A stretch of DNA of 64,000 nt from positions 17,662,674 through 17,726,673 of the forward strand of contig JAVDOI010000008.1 of the NCBI GenBank assembly GCA_032191485.1, written 5' to 3'. Numbering within the stretch: the stretch's first letter is position 1; every line of letters starts with the position of its first letter. A program made the translations under genes and the position numbers. Source of the DNA: Leptoclinus maculatus (lineage: Eukaryota; Chordata; Actinopteri; Perciformes; Stichaeidae). The notes beneath the pieces were generated by a model. The model was not told the DNA's origin and searched no databases. It saw only the letters and a program-made list of their open reading frames with translations. Positions 1-12,500 of this stretch are shown here, one piece after another.

Positions 1-254
1 GCAAAAGTGAAAACAAATTCTCTCCTTGGCTGGCGTGAGCTATGGCACTGTGAGGCTTTATTGTCCCGGCCAAGGTGATAAGGGAGAGTAATTGCGTATT
101 ATACTGTCCGAGAATGTCAGGTCCAAACTGAGCACGAGTGCCCCATCCATCAACACACGATGCTGTGTGTTTATGTGTGTGTGTATGAAACTGTGTTCTA
201 CACTGCACATGCTTGCTTGCATGATGCATTATGTGTTTGCCCTCTTGTGCGTAT

Positions 255-255
<1 letters not shown>

Positions 256-301
<46 letters not shown>
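256..301. repeat. (TG)n microsatellite
   Basis: Uninterrupted GT/TG dinucleotide of about 23 units running into a G-rich stretch (301-311). Lies in the znf407 intron with UG on the sense strand. Confidence 0.97.
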
Positions 302-302
<1 letters not shown>

Positions 303-422
303 GAGGGGGGGATTAATGTCTGTATATTTGCACCTGTGTCATATCAGAGGTGCAAACTACAGTCGGATTTGTTCATGTCTATGTATGTGTGTGTTTGTCT
401 TGCCCATTCAGGGCGTCAGCAA

Positions 423-425
<3 letters not shown>

Positions 426-463
<38 letters not shown>
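426..463. repeat. (TG)n microsatellite
   Basis: Uninterrupted TG dinucleotide of about 19 units, 125 bp after a first TG tract in the same orientation. The two flank a short unique spacer. Confidence 0.97.
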
Positions 464-464
<1 letters not shown>

Positions 465-1155
465 CGTGGGCAGGTTTAGATAGAGCCTGGGAGCAGGTCA
501 GGCAGCATCATTAATCAGCAGAGGGTTGTGTGCGACTCTCTGAGCTGACATCATTACATCGTACACCCTGCAGTAGCTCACTGCTTGGCCTGGCCTATCT
601 GACCAGCCCAAAGACCCACAGACTCACACACACACACACCACTATTTCTATACATTTCATACATTTGCCAAAGACACATAATGCATGACAGATACCTCTA
701 GTGCACTCGGTAGGCCTCTTCACCCACTGCTCCCACCACCACCATTAGGCACTGAACCTGAAGAGCATGGCAGAATGTCAGAGACTTGTGCATGATGTAA
801 ATATTGTTCGTGTAACAAGTTGTGTTTCGCTGTTCCGGTCTTTCGTCTTTTGCCGGTTGAGGGGCCTGTTTCACAGAGGCGTATTTAGGTGATGAATGCT
901 TAGAGAGTCTGTCCAAACACTGCTTCTCCCTCAGCTCCAAAGCCCAGTTGGAGTTTTTTTCAAGTGTGTGTGTGTGTGTGTGCGTCATCATCGCCGCAAC
1001 AAAATAAAATGTTACCACAGCAAACCTTTCCTTGGGAAAGTCGCCAAGTGTTTATGTTGTGTTTGCTCCCTCGTGACTCACTTTGTTTTTGTTTTCTTCT
1101 AATCTATTACAAAAAAAGGAATGCGGTCTTTTATCTCTTGTTTTGTCCCCCTTAG

Positions 1156-1334
1156 ATCCAACTGTGCTGAGAACATCCGGAAGCACATTCTCCACACGGG
1201 CAAACACGAGGGCGTGAAGATGTACAACTGCCCCAAATGTAACCATGCCACCAACTCTCCCATGGAGTTCCGCAACCACCTGAAGGCCAGTCACCCTGAT
1301 ATCGAGAACCCAGACCTCGCCTACCTGCATGCAG
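1156..1334 (+). CDS. znf407: znf407 internal exon (C2H2 zinc finger)
   Basis: Internal coding exon of zinc finger protein 407, a nuclear multi-C2H2 DNA-binding protein that in mammals is reported to work with GABPA and to promote PPARG-target and SLC2A4 transcription. After a one-base split codon, 59 codons are open. Residues 1-17 are the end of a finger (candidate zinc His at 10, 13 and 17). A complete finger follows, with Cys25-x2-Cys28-x12-His41-x4-His46 and a Tyr two residues before the first Cys. The tail ends ...DLAYLHAG. Borders are a TTAG acceptor (1152-1155) and a CAG|GTAACT donor (1335-1340). Third-position G/C preference and intact reading support real coding sequence. The last base is the first of a Gly codon, so the next intron is phase 1, matching the start of the exon at 38022. 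Family assignment is recognition from memory; another multi-finger protein of the same group is the alternative. Confidence 0.88.
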
Positions 1335-3048
1335 GTAACTAACTGTTCAATTTCTATATATATGTGTATGTAATGTGTGGACTGGTAAGATGGAGAGGTT
1401 CCAGTTCACCTCCTGGGCACTGCAGAGCAAGGCGCCAAACACTGGACTGCCTTTTAAGTGCCGTGCTTGATGGGCAGCTTATTTCTGCTGTTCCAAGAAT
1501 TTGAACTCGACCACTTTCCCCTTTTCTAACTTCTAGCCTCTCTAATCGTCTGCATGCTTCCGATGTGTAATGTGCACACAAAACCTACACACATGTATAC
1601 CCACAGACAAATGAACATGTGATATCATTCCCCTGAATCAAACCACCTGGCTGCCCCTGCAACCCTGCCCACGCTCCGCCGTCCCGCTGAGGTCAGGTCT
1701 TCCAGGACCCTTGGAGTGTCTTGCTATTCCATGCTGATGGAGGGCACCCAGACACAAAGAGGCAGCACTCAAAGATTGCCGGTCTTGTCGTCCCTGCCAA
1801 TCACTCAGGCCATAGAGACAGATGAAATCGTGTTCCTCCACTATTGGTTCCTTTGTATCCCCGTGCTCTTCCTTTGTCCTTGAAGGCCACCAAATCCAAT
1901 CGGCCGAGTGCTTGTCCTTCAGAGGAGCAGAGAGGACAGCCTTTATCCTGTTATCCCTTTGACCTTACATAAAAGCAGTGGAGTTGGACGGGAGCACCAC
2001 GGGGAAGAGGCCATGCAGGGACATTACTGGAAGTACTGTGGTCTATTTCCTGTTGAAACTGAATGGAGCCGGAGTTGTGTCTTTGTGCTGACTCTGAAAA
2101 GTTTATTTTTTTTAATTTCTCAAACAGGCTTATTCTTGGTATAATTTCTGTTCCTCAAATTCAATGACCGGCTCTCTATCTCTGAACTCCTTTACTTCCA
2201 CGTCCTAACCTCCGAGCACAACCTTTTTACCTTCACCTGCTCTTAGAAACGCCTCCCTCCTTCATATTCTCCATACCCTCTCACCTTTAACCAAAGCACA
2301 CCTTTACGCTTCTTCTTACCCTTTCACTCCACAATTTCCCTCACCTCTGTTTGTCCTTATGCACGGCTGACCTTTGGTAAGGAAGATTCATTTTGTTCCT
2401 TTGTGTGGTCTTCTAAGTCATTTGAGAACACAACAGTTCTACCAAAAGAAGGAGATTTCTCTATAACTGCTGTGGCTTCATCTTAAAGGTGCTCGTGATC
2501 TTACTGGGAGTCCACCCAGCTATAGCAAACACTGTCCTGTACGGGTTCAGGCCTTTTTCATTCTTCAGTGTTATGAGCGAAGGTCAGATCTTGTCTGGAA
2601 GGCGCATCATCTTTTCGTTCATCTTGAGGAAACACATCCTCCTCTTTCAGTCAAGTTAAGCAGCAATGTTTTCAAGATGTCATCACGACGCTCTGATTCA
2701 TATTCCGGTCACGCCAAACAACCACAGATATGAACCCAGAGACTGACAGCAAAAGAAACGATCCCAAAATGCAGCCGATGGCGTCTCATTACCCTCGAAG
2801 AAAATGATTCCCCGCACCACTTTCCAAAGAGAAGTTACTGATCCTACTTCGCTTTCATTGATGCATTACAAACACAAAATGTTGCTTCGTCGGAGCGACG
2901 CGTAAACAAACTATTGCAGGTCTGCAGAAAATCAGCCGCGCTTTACCTGATTAAGACCAAAGCAATCAAAGCATAGGGGGTTTGAAAAGGCATTGAAAGT
3001 GCACCCCTGATCTCTCCCTCCATCAAAAGAGGGAAAAAGAGAGAGGTT

Positions 3049-3065
3049 GGGGGGGGGGGGGGGGG
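3049..3065. repeat. poly-G tract (17 bp)
   Basis: Homopolymer of 17 G on the + strand followed by TGTGTGG. One of several runs of 13 or more G (or C) in the window. Confidence 0.95.
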
Positions 3066-3360
3066 TGTGTGGTGGCGGAAAGAGCAGTGTTTCATCTAAG
3101 TAGACAGAACGGGACCAAAAGAAAGAGACAGGGGAAAAAAAGATTAAGAAGGTAGATGTTGAATTAACCTGCTTGTGATTGCTCTCTGTCAGAGTGGCAC
3201 CAGGGCCAGCAGCGAGAGGCAAATCATCTGTGATGGCCCTTCCCGCTGTTCCCCCTTTGAAAGACACAGATCAAACGCACCCTAGTCACAGGCCCTCGCA
3301 GCCCCTCGCGCCGGATTGATTGACACCCGAACGTCTCCACCGCTGCTCTGTCTTTCCATA

Positions 3361-3363
<3 letters not shown>

Positions 3364-3393
<30 letters not shown>
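3364..3393. repeat. (CT)n microsatellite
   Basis: About 15 CT units; a pyrimidine tract on the znf407 sense strand. Confidence 0.97.
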
Positions 3394-3396
<3 letters not shown>

Positions 3397-3604
3397 CCTC
3401 TTTATTCAGCGTCGCACTTCGAATTAAAGCCCTTCTCAAGGATGAAAGCAGAGGTCCTTTGCAAACGAAAGAAGAGAGGGAATTAGACCCAGCAAGTGAT
3501 GGAGGGGAATGATGATTAGAATTAGAGGGGGGAGAGAAAAAAAAAAGAAAGGGGAAAGAAAAGGAGGTTAGATATGTGAGGGGAAAATGTTGCTGATAGG
3601 ACAC

Positions 3605-4140
3605 ATTTTAATAAAATGGTAATGACAATTGTCTTCCCCGGCGCGATCTGCGGAGAGATATGCCAGAGAGAGGTGGCGGTGCCTGTGTGATCTCGGCATA
3701 GATAGCACTGCAGCAGAACCGGAGCCACAGGTACCTCGGAGCGCTGTGACGTTGCTAAATTACCCGTCTGCTCGAACTTTCCTTCTAGTTAAAATGCTGC
3801 AAGTACGCTTTGACTGGAGCAGCTTTGGGAAATGGCATATCTCCTTCTTTTCTCTGCTGCCTCCCTCCAGCGACGTCAGCTGCGGTTGCGGGGCGATGGC
3901 TTTGTTAAATGGGCCTCCTGTCCCAAAACCTATGTGACGTACACGCAGGTGAGATACCATTAGCTTTGTCGGGGCATCATCATCATCCCACCCTTTTAAA
4001 TTGTGAAATATTTCCCTTATTATATTTTCAAACCACGGTTATAATTGCACATCTCGCAGGCATAGCGATCAAAGGCTTTGTAATTAGCTCACAGCGACCG
4101 AGTACTCGGATCTGCTGCTTAGCGCCTAAAAAGATTTAAA
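3605..4140. promoter_or_regulatory. candidate conserved noncoding element
   Basis: Repeat-free sequence containing TAATTAGC, a TGACGT half-site, CGACGTCAGC and several AT-rich homeodomain-type cores. Short frames here show no protein similarity I recognise. Called a candidate enhancer-like element because of its complexity and position in a long intron. No conservation data were available, so this is inference. Confidence 0.3.
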
Positions 4141-5037
4141 AAAAAACAAATAAATAAATAAACTTCTTCTAGGCATTGTTGCTGCTTTATGCAGATTCTA
4201 TTTCCCTTAATAATGCATGATGGATGGCTACTGTAGAGGGCTAGAGGAGACCTGGCCTTGTAAGTGATGATCTTAATACACAGTTACAACCACCGGCAAA
4301 TTCATTTGTTTGCATATATTTTGTCCTTATTAAACAAATCTGTAAACAAATATGGGTTTGGATGGCTTTTACTTAAGTTATGCATCTGTGTGCCTCCCCC
4401 AGCTCCCCTCCCTCGCTTTCACCTTCTGTTCGTCATGTAATGAAACATTACTCTCCTGAGTTTTACTTGCGTATTGTGTTACAGCGGCGTGTGGGATTGT
4501 GGGGGACAGGTGTGTATGTCATGCAAATGTGTCCTGGTATCCCGGCGCATGTGACACTGTGTCGACGTTGTGAAAGAATCCAGAGACGCCGACGATAAAA
4601 TCAACATCTGTTTCTAATAACAACGTGTTATATGTGACACGTTTCTGTGTCGACAAAATATGTGAAACAATGCATCGCAGTTCGTTGAAAAAAACAAAAA
4701 AAAACACCTATAGGACATCAAGTCGTCAGCGTTAGTGATGAACCTGCGTCTTCGTGTCACCGTCCTTATGTTGCTTTCACATGATGGGCATTAATGAAAA
4801 AAAAAAAGGCATTCTGTTCCGTGCCAGATTAACGGGGTGGCTCGTTGTGCCGATGCTGTCACAGCCTACATTTAGTTCTTTTTGAGTTCTGTCTTACAAA
4901 GTCAACAGTGAGGCATTTGTTGGCTTAACAGGAAGCTAAAAAAAACGATTTTAAAATACTTTTAACTGCAAAGAAAGGAGAAACTATGACTTAATGGAGC
5001 TTTATATAAACATGGCCTGAAACTTAACTCTCACTAC

Positions 5038-5099
5038 TGATGGACAATAGAATAACAAACACAGACCCAAAGCCTGCGTTTGTTATTCTGTGTCCATCA
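5038..5099. ncRNA. 62-bp hairpin (candidate miRNA-like or MITE palindrome)
   Basis: Left arm 5038-5064 and right arm 5074-5099 are near-perfect inverted copies. There are nine paired bases (TGATGGACA/TGTCCATCA), a small AT/C internal loop, twelve paired bases (AGAATAACAAAC), one mismatch and three further pairs, closing a 9-nt loop. The complementarity stops abruptly on both sides. The size is like a pre-miRNA stem-loop and it lies in the znf407 intron, but no miRNA family is recognised. A small palindromic transposon remnant is the main alternative. Confidence 0.4.
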
Positions 5100-5429
5100 C
5101 GTCTAATTCTTTTCCGACCACACGAAGCGACCTCAGCAAGCCTGCATGTAGAAACTTGTAGATTAGCTCGAGCCAGTGTTGGGGGTGTTAATTGGAGAAC
5201 TCCCTCATGGAGGAACACCTTTCAGCTTCATCTGGTCCTGAGTGGCTCACGTTGTGGACTGAAGTGGACTGAAGTGAATCGGTTTGAACTCCCAACTCTT
5301 TGTATCCCTCTTCTGCCTTCTTCCGTCCACACACTCCGCATGTAGTCTTGGTTTAGATATTACAGTTGAGAAGCAGCTGCTCAGTGCCAGTGTGTCTCGG
5401 GAGACCTGCAACAAGGGGTGTGTGTTTGA

Positions 5430-5444
5430 GGGGGGGGGGGGGGG
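5430..5444. repeat. poly-G tract (15 bp)
   Basis: Homopolymer G run following GTGTGTTTGA. Confidence 0.95.
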
Positions 5445-6347
5445 TTTAAGGGGAAAATGCACACCGTCGGTTAAGGCCGAGCAAGCAGCAATTCCTGCAT
5501 AATGACCTGCTCCAATGAGCGTGAAAACTACTCCAACTGGCTGCATTTATCACCCATCAGCAACAACAAACGGCCTTTTGTTTCATCCTCGTCTTCCGTT
5601 CTTTTCCTCCTGGCACCAATCCGAGAGACGTTTAGCAGCCATTCAGAGCCTTGACTGACAGGTCGCGTCCAATCAGTGCGGAGACGGAGGGGCAGGAGGC
5701 TTCTGGCCGCTCCGAATGTGAAGTAATGTTTGCATTGTGTTCCCGTCACTTTTAGGCCATCGCAGACAGATTTACAGAAAACTTGAGTCAGATTGATGAC
5801 ACTTGATATACGCTCCCTTCTGCTTGCTTATGTTGCACTATTCTCAAAAGTTGCAGATGGTCTATGTAGGGCACAGCCGACCAGTCTTCAGTAGGTTTTT
5901 AGTCTAATGCTACATTTGGATGATAGAAAGTTGGACGATCAAGGGCGCGAGAAGGACAACAGTAAATAGTTCTGTAACCACACGTATAGACGGAATTTAG
6001 CTACAAAGTCGTAGTTTTCTGAACCGGTTTATGTAGTTAGTGAGCAAACGTCTTCTTTTGAGACTCCAGCTCAAACACTGAAACTCCTTTTCCTAGAAAG
6101 CCAGTTTTTGTTTGGATGCGCTACACCAACTCCCCAGAGTGAATCTTGGCTATCATTTAAATAAACTACCACTCTTCTGACATCCTAAAGGGATTGTTCA
6201 TGATGTGTCAGCGCACACTTCAAATGCTTCACGTCTTTCTTTTTAATCAAAAGATGAAAGGGGAAAACATTTGCTATATGTTTGCAAGAACGTCTGTCGG
6301 AGCACTGCGGCGGTCTTTCGTGTGTACATACGGTGTTCAGACAGACG

Positions 6348-6371
6348 CACACACACACACACACACACACA
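6348..6371. repeat. (CA)n microsatellite
   Basis: About 12 CA units. Confidence 0.95.
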
Positions 6372-8935
6372 AACACCCCGTGTGAGTGACGTGTGGTGGG
6401 GATGCTCGCGGGCAGGGCTGCTCCTCCTGTGTGGGACAGTGAGTATGGGACCAGACAGGCCGCCGGCTGCTATAAAGACTCATCCATAATTCAATCCTCC
6501 TTCTCCCTCAATTCAGACACTGTCCAATATCTAGCTACGGCTAACAGCTAACCTGTCTAAGACGAGACAGGAAGAGAGAAAGATGGTATTGATGTGAAAG
6601 CTGAGTTAAAAAAAAAAAGAAAAAGCAAAGAAGAAATTGTTCAGGAGAACATGTTGCGAGACGGGGCCAGACTGCTGATTTCCACTTTCAGCCCGGCTTG
6701 CCCCATCTTGACCTTTACTGAGTCAACACAGCTCCTAGTACCAACATGTTTTCCCTGATCTACACCCTCATTGGCTGAAGTGCACTTCTGAGATCTCCAC
6801 CACGACCTTTGCCCTTTTTTTTGCTGTGCCAAGGACCCTTGTCTTCCTCCATCGCCTCCTTCGCCTCTGTGTGTGTCTTCTGTTTGGTGGCTCTCCAAAC
6901 GTCTCTGCATCTCTAATTACCAAAAGGCTCAACTTTCCCAACTAAACAACCAATTACCAACACTTTAGCCCGGCCCAATCCCATGTTTTCTGATACAGTG
7001 TCCTATTAGGGCCCCTTATTTTTTTCCCCCAGCATAATTGAATCCCCTGGCTGCTCATCAGCGGGCTAATTTAAGCCAATGTGCAGAGTTGGTAATCAGA
7101 GGGGCTGCCTGTTAGACTATCAGACCCCAATTAAGTGCCCTCTTATTTCCAACATAACAAGCCACTATCACCACTGCTGTTATTGTGTTTCCCTCTTTAG
7201 TGCCCAGTTCTGTTTGGGTAAATGTGTTTGGAGAACAAGAAGAAAAAGAGGGAGTTTCAGTGTTAAGTTAAGCTCTGGTACAGGTGGTGGTGTACTTGTA
7301 GATGGAGAAGAAGGAAGATAATTAGGGTGACGATCCGGAGAGCAGAGATCTGCCTGTTTTTTCTTCTGTCAGATTGATAAAGTTCAGACGTTTCTGTCCA
7401 AAAAACGCCCAACAGTACTTTACCGTGAAAGCTCTTCTGGCGTACTTATTAGCGCTACAACAATGTTCATCAAAAGATACCAAAAAAAACGGCCACGGAG
7501 CAACAGTTTCATGTGAAAAATACTCTCGCTTTCCGCCTAAATCACAAACTTAGTGCTGAAACTAATGAGTGTAAATTCAAAGCCTGGGCCCGATCTGTTT
7601 TCGCCACATTATTTGGGTTCAATGAGTGCACACACACCACCAAAATCTTGTTAGAAAATGTTATGAGCAGCGACATCTTTAAACTTCCAAAAAACAATTC
7701 AAACATCTATCTCCTGCTGCCAAAACCTGATGTGGCTTAATGCAGCTTTAACTTGACAAATAGATTTGAAATGGAAAAAAGGGTTCAGAGACGAACGCCT
7801 TCACCAACCACCACCTCTTTCTGTAGCTCTCACAAGTGCAGAATATCTCGCTTTCTTATTCTCCCTCCCTTTTCTTTAAGTCTCTGTCCTGTCTTGGTGA
7901 CTGGTGCAGTTGAGGGGAGCCAGAGTGTGAAAGAGGCCCACAGAGGGCTGATGAGGACTGTCTTAGCAAAGCGTGTCTCAAGTCTGGGACTGCAGCTTTT
8001 GAGTGTGTGTGTGTCTGTGTGTGTCTGTGTGTGTATGGTAGCAAGAAATAGTCTGTGTGCGTGTCTCGAAGTCTAAGTGTGTGTTTAGTGTTGGTGTCGA
8101 CTCCCCATAGCCTAATTAAAGGGCGAGGAAAGCCACTCACTGGGAGATTAAACCTAAAAGGGTAAATTAGCACTCAAAAGGGGTGTGGCAAATTCACACA
8201 TACGCACAGGCCATGAAATCTCTTCTGACACCTGTGAAAAAAAGGGGAAATAAGGAGGATAGAGAGAGGGGGGGGGGAACTTTTGTGTTTCCATAGCAGA
8301 GTTGTGTGCTGTGTATTTGTCGAGATGAGGATCTGAACTGGCCACTTTATTACTTTTAAAGGTAGCGATCGGAGTTCTGGGTCCTCAGTGTGTGCGTGGG
8401 TTGCCTGGTCAGCTGGTGGACGTGTCTATTTCACTTCATAGTACTTGTTGTAAGTCACTTTGGGTAACGGCCTTTAACTCCTGTGATTTCAGCGATAGAT
8501 GTTCAACAAAAGACATTTTAAGACTCCGTGGAAGATTTCATGTCAGTTGTGAAATGCGTCTCATATTTAAATTGAACTTACATTTAACACTTTATTAAAC
8601 TTGTTAACTTTTTAAGGGTCATCTCGATTGTTGTGTCCCACCATGCAGATGGTTTTTAAAGGTGTATGTTAGCCCACAAGCAGAAACAGCAGACGTAAGT
8701 CCCTACTATGAGATATGGAGTGTTTAAAACCTCCATGCCCCGTGTTTACAAAGCAGGCTTTCTGTTATAAATGTGTCGTCTCACAACTTTCATTAATATT
8801 TATTTTCTACCAAATATTTGTTTTAAATAAAATAAATTGTGTACTTTTATTAATCAAGTCTGAATGGAACTGGTTTAACTGTTACCGGTTGGTGAAGATC
8901 GAGGGGTTTTCCGTGGTGTTTCATGTGTGTTGTAG

Positions 8936-8938
<3 letters not shown>

Positions 8939-8972
<34 letters not shown>

Positions 8973-8988
8973 GCACGCACGCACACGC
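8939..8988. repeat. compound (AC)n-(GCAC)n microsatellite
   Basis: About 15 AC units followed by a short ACGC tetranucleotide array. Confidence 0.96.
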
Positions 8989-9218
8989 TAGTGTCACATC
9001 GTCGGTCACCCCGCTTCATATAAATATCCCACGATTCAACAGCTCACTTTAACGCCCCGGGCTACACTGCTATCTCTTTCTAACCGAACCCCGTGCTACT
9101 CTCTCAGTACATCAGCTCGCTTTCTGCCTCTTTCTTCTGGTGCTGTGTGTTTGCGTGCGTTAGGATGTGTGTGTGTTGTGGGTGAGTGATGTGACTCTGG
9201 GCTCTGCCACGCTATCCG

Positions 9219-9308
9219 TCTCTCTATCTGTCTGTCTGTCTGTCTTCTACTCCTGTTTGACTGCTATCAGACAAGTGTTGTTTGAGGGTGTGTGTGTGTG
9301 TGTGTGTG
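9219..9308. repeat. (TCTG)n and (TG)n cluster
   Basis: A short CTGT/TCTG array at about 9226-9243 and about 11 TG units at 9287-9308, separated by 43 bp of unique sequence. Confidence 0.85.
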
Positions 9309-9370
9309 TAAATGTCGTCTGTCAGTGTCTTCCTCCAGAATCAGACATCTAGCAGAGCATCTCAGCTTGG

Positions 9371-9388
9371 CACACACACACACACACG
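9371..9388. repeat. (CA)n microsatellite
   Basis: Nine CA units, 60 bp downstream of a TG tract in the opposite orientation. Confidence 0.9.
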
Positions 9389-9678
9389 TACTGTGTTGAA
9401 GATGCATACGCACACACACGCGCAGTTTCACACAGGACTACATCTCCAATCTTATAGTTCTTTGCCCCCAAGGACTAAGTGTGTATGTTTGCACGTAAAA
9501 GAGATTGCGTGCATATGTGGGTTGTTGCTGCGAATACACACAGACACACACACAAACAAACAAACACACACTCTTGCATGTCTTTCCGTTTGTGGGAGTA
9601 AGAAAATAGATCTTGGTTCTGTCACGACTGGGCCTGCAGGCATAAGAGGCCTTAACGGATGTCTCTCTCAGTGAAACG

Positions 9679-9711
<33 letters not shown>
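9679..9711. repeat. (CA)n microsatellite
   Basis: About 15 CA units with one ACGCAC interruption at the left end. Confidence 0.95.
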
Positions 9712-9713
<2 letters not shown>

Positions 9714-10187
9714 TCTCTCACATGCACACAACACAAACACGATACAGGTCTCAGACCCCTCTCCCTCCTGGACTCGTAGTGAGGAATACAGATTTGGGCT
9801 CCTCTCTAGATAGGGATCAGCCTCGCCGTGGCTTCAGAAATGCTATCTTCACCGGGCGGCTGAATTGATAATACTCCCCCCTACGCATTTTATTACAAAG
9901 GCCCAGTTTGTAAAAAGGTAATCATTTACTGTTGCTACTATCTCCCCTGAGCCATACATCTTCTGTCTTCACAGGACAAAGTTCTCCCGCTGCTACCGAC
10001 GCTGTTTTTCCCTATTTTCCCTTTTTCTTTTTTTCTGTCGGTGGATTCGCAGACTGCTACTTTTAAAGGTTTATCACCTCTGGCTGCCTCAGAGTTTTAC
10101 ACATACAACAACCCACCTGGTGAAATTAGATCATTGTGTTAAATGTACGCATTTTGTGTTCGTTGCTGTAAGCATGCATGGGCACAG

Positions 10188-10191
<4 letters not shown>

Positions 10192-10275
<84 letters not shown>
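10192..10275. repeat. (TG)n microsatellite, about 42 units
   Basis: Perfect 84-bp TG dinucleotide array, second longest in the window. Confidence 0.98.
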
Positions 10276-10276
<1 letters not shown>

Positions 10277-10423
10277 GGGACAGAAGGGCTGAACATGACA
10301 GTGAGTGAAGGACTAATCCCTTTGGGCACGTAGCGGAATCCAATACCAAGTACCAAAATCTCATCATTTCAATTATCATATTTATCATATTTATTCATTT
10401 TCTCCCAGCCAGGCTTAATGCTG

Positions 10424-10538
<115 letters not shown>

Positions 10539-11524
10539 GCTCCTTCCTCTGTACATTAATCTATTTTTTCCCTCTATCGCTCTCTCCACTGGCGACATGT
10601 GAGCCTGCCAGTCATGTTGATTGACAGCACTCAAGTGGCCTACGGTAAAGCAGCTCATTTTTCCTCTTCCTTTCGGTCAGACGTTGTGCCGGTGAATGGC
10701 GGGGCCTTATCAGGAAACCCAATTTATTGCCGTTTCTCTGGGCGAAAGGGGTTGCCACTCACACTGACTGACAGCTCTCAGATTTGCAGGCTGCAGTGTA
10801 GGGATTTCCTTTAAGTTGTTATGTTTTCCTTCTTTCTTTTTCTTTTTCTTTTTCCCGCTCTGTCGGAGATTATGCTAGCGCACACCGCCGTGCGTACACA
10901 CTTTACACACACGTACACAAAGACACGTTGGATAGATCAGCCTCGCTCCCTCGTGTCCAGACCGTTTTGTTTTGCGTCTGACCTTGGCGTTGATTTTGAC
11001 TGACGGACGGCGATCCGTCAGTCCTTCGCGGCGCCACGCAGAGGGTCAAGTTCAGCCTCGTGAACATCTTTGTTTGGGTAACTGTTTATAGCCTTGGGGG
11101 GAGGAGCTGATGGTAAAGAGAAATAAATGTTAAGGGCTAAAATAAAACTTGATTCATGCAGAGATTGGTATTTTTTATTGTTTTGTGATTTTATGTGTAA
11201 GTGCAAAGGCATGTTTGTTTCATTGCCTAAGAGCATTACATGTGGGAATGCATGAATTTATGTTCTCATCTCAGCTGTGTGTTTCTACGTTCCCCTCCCT
11301 GTCCGTGTGTGTATGAGTATGTGTGTGTGTGTGTGTGTGTGTTTGTGTGTAACCACGCGGAAATGTTTGCCTTGGTTTGATATGCATTTGAAAACACATC
11401 GACGTATGTCATGATGTGTGAGTTCTTCTTTTTTTCCCTGCATGTCCCTGTCTGTGTATGCATGTGATGTTTTTGTTTGTGTGTGTGTGCGTTCGCTCCC
11501 ATGCGTGTGCGTTTGCGCGTGTCG

Positions 11525-11705
11525 AGTATGACCTCCGAATCCTGAGGCTTATCGTGGCGGTGTTCCACATTATTGATAGCGAGCGGAGATATCGACAGGC
11601 CGGGCGCCGGCAGCTTGCAGCAGCGCCGGCAAGCGGGATGGGACTTTGATATGACATATTGTGCGTCTCAGCACAAGCCATAAATAATTCTGACACGTTT
11701 TTGTA
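11525..11705. promoter_or_regulatory. candidate conserved noncoding element
   Basis: Repeat-free block with ATTATTGATAG, CATAAATAATTC and GC-rich segments, bounded on its left by TG-rich repeats. Resembles vertebrate intronic CNEs in composition; inference only. Confidence 0.3.
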
Positions 11706-11949
11706 TGCATGGGAAAGTCCTTGATTCAGCCTCCCATAAAAATAAACTTCTATTATGGAAGGTATTTGTCAAGTGGGTGCGTGATGGATGGCCCGGCGTT
11801 TACCCCGTGGCAGGACGATGGGTTATGGATGCCCGCCGCCCCTTGCCGGGGGAGGAGTCGAACCCAGCAACGCTGACACCAGAGTAATTACTGCCCTCCC
11901 CGCCACGGCAACGGAGGGAGGGAAGTGGAGGAGGGATATGAGGCCAGAG

Positions 11950-11951
<2 letters not shown>

Positions 11952-11986
<35 letters not shown>

Positions 11987-11998
11987 GGGGGGGGGGGG
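11952..11998. repeat. (TG)n followed by poly-G
   Basis: Sixteen TG units (11952-11983) run straight into 15 G (11984-11998). Confidence 0.97.
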
Positions 11999-12307
11999 CT
12001 TTATACACACACCTGCACATCCTTCTGTCCTGTTACGCCACCAGCGTCAAGAGAAGAAGGTGATGATAGGACACAGATGGACGGACAGATATATGGGTGG
12101 ATACAGTCATTGGATATTGAGGTTTTGATATTGATTGATTTATTAATTAACATACTGATCCCTCATGAAGACGTTGCATGTCATATTTGTAAAACCTCGC
12201 TATATTACTGCCTAATTAGATCCGACATGATTACTATAAACAAATGAGCCCACGGCTTGGTCATGATTACTCCATTATCGTTGTTATTATCTCGTTGCTT
12301 CTCTTTG

Positions 12308-12346
12308 TCGTCGATTAAACAGTTGATCAATTGTCAGAAAATGAAC
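12308..12346. mobile_element. degenerate hAT-type MITE fragment
   Basis: Contains GTCGATTAAACAG, a TTGATCAATT segment and GTCAGAAAATG in the order seen at the ends of the fuller element at 22281-22569. Too short to show both ends; assignment by similarity in sequence order. Confidence 0.4.
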
Positions 12347-12353
12347 CGTCTTG

Positions 12354-12500
12354 ATGAACTTTATTGATCCCACTCTGGGAAATAGAAGTGTCACAGTAGC
12401 AAAAGAAAGTACGAGATGTGATGTATTGTATAAATAAGTAACCTTATAGAAAATACAATACAATAATCTACTTCATAAGAAATTAAGCATTGGAACAAAC
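12354..12500. repeat. dispersed teleost repeat (TTTATTGATCCC type)
   Basis: Begins with ACTTTATTGATCCCACTC and GGGAAAT and grades into A/T-rich sequence with multiple ATACAAT blocks. I recognise this head as the start of a widespread fish repeat often ending in an A/T-rich tail. The class is not assigned. Confidence 0.5.

Larger units (their letters stand above)
1..1155 (+). other. znf407: 3' part of an upstream znf407 intron
   Basis: Noncoding sequence before the first recognisable exon. It holds two long (TG)n tracts and short CA/TG runs, and ends in a pyrimidine-rich stretch with a TTAG acceptor at 1152-1155. The single base at 1156 completes a codon begun in the previous exon, so this intron is phase 2. 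No exon is visible in this stretch. The short frames here are translations of TG repeats. The assignment to znf407 depends on the exon that follows. Confidence 0.7.

Noticed and set aside
11790..11900. Possible tRNA or tRNA-derived SINE on the minus strand (GGTTCGACTCC resembles a B box)
   Set aside because: No A box at the right distance, no T-arm or acceptor stem pairing and no SINE tail.
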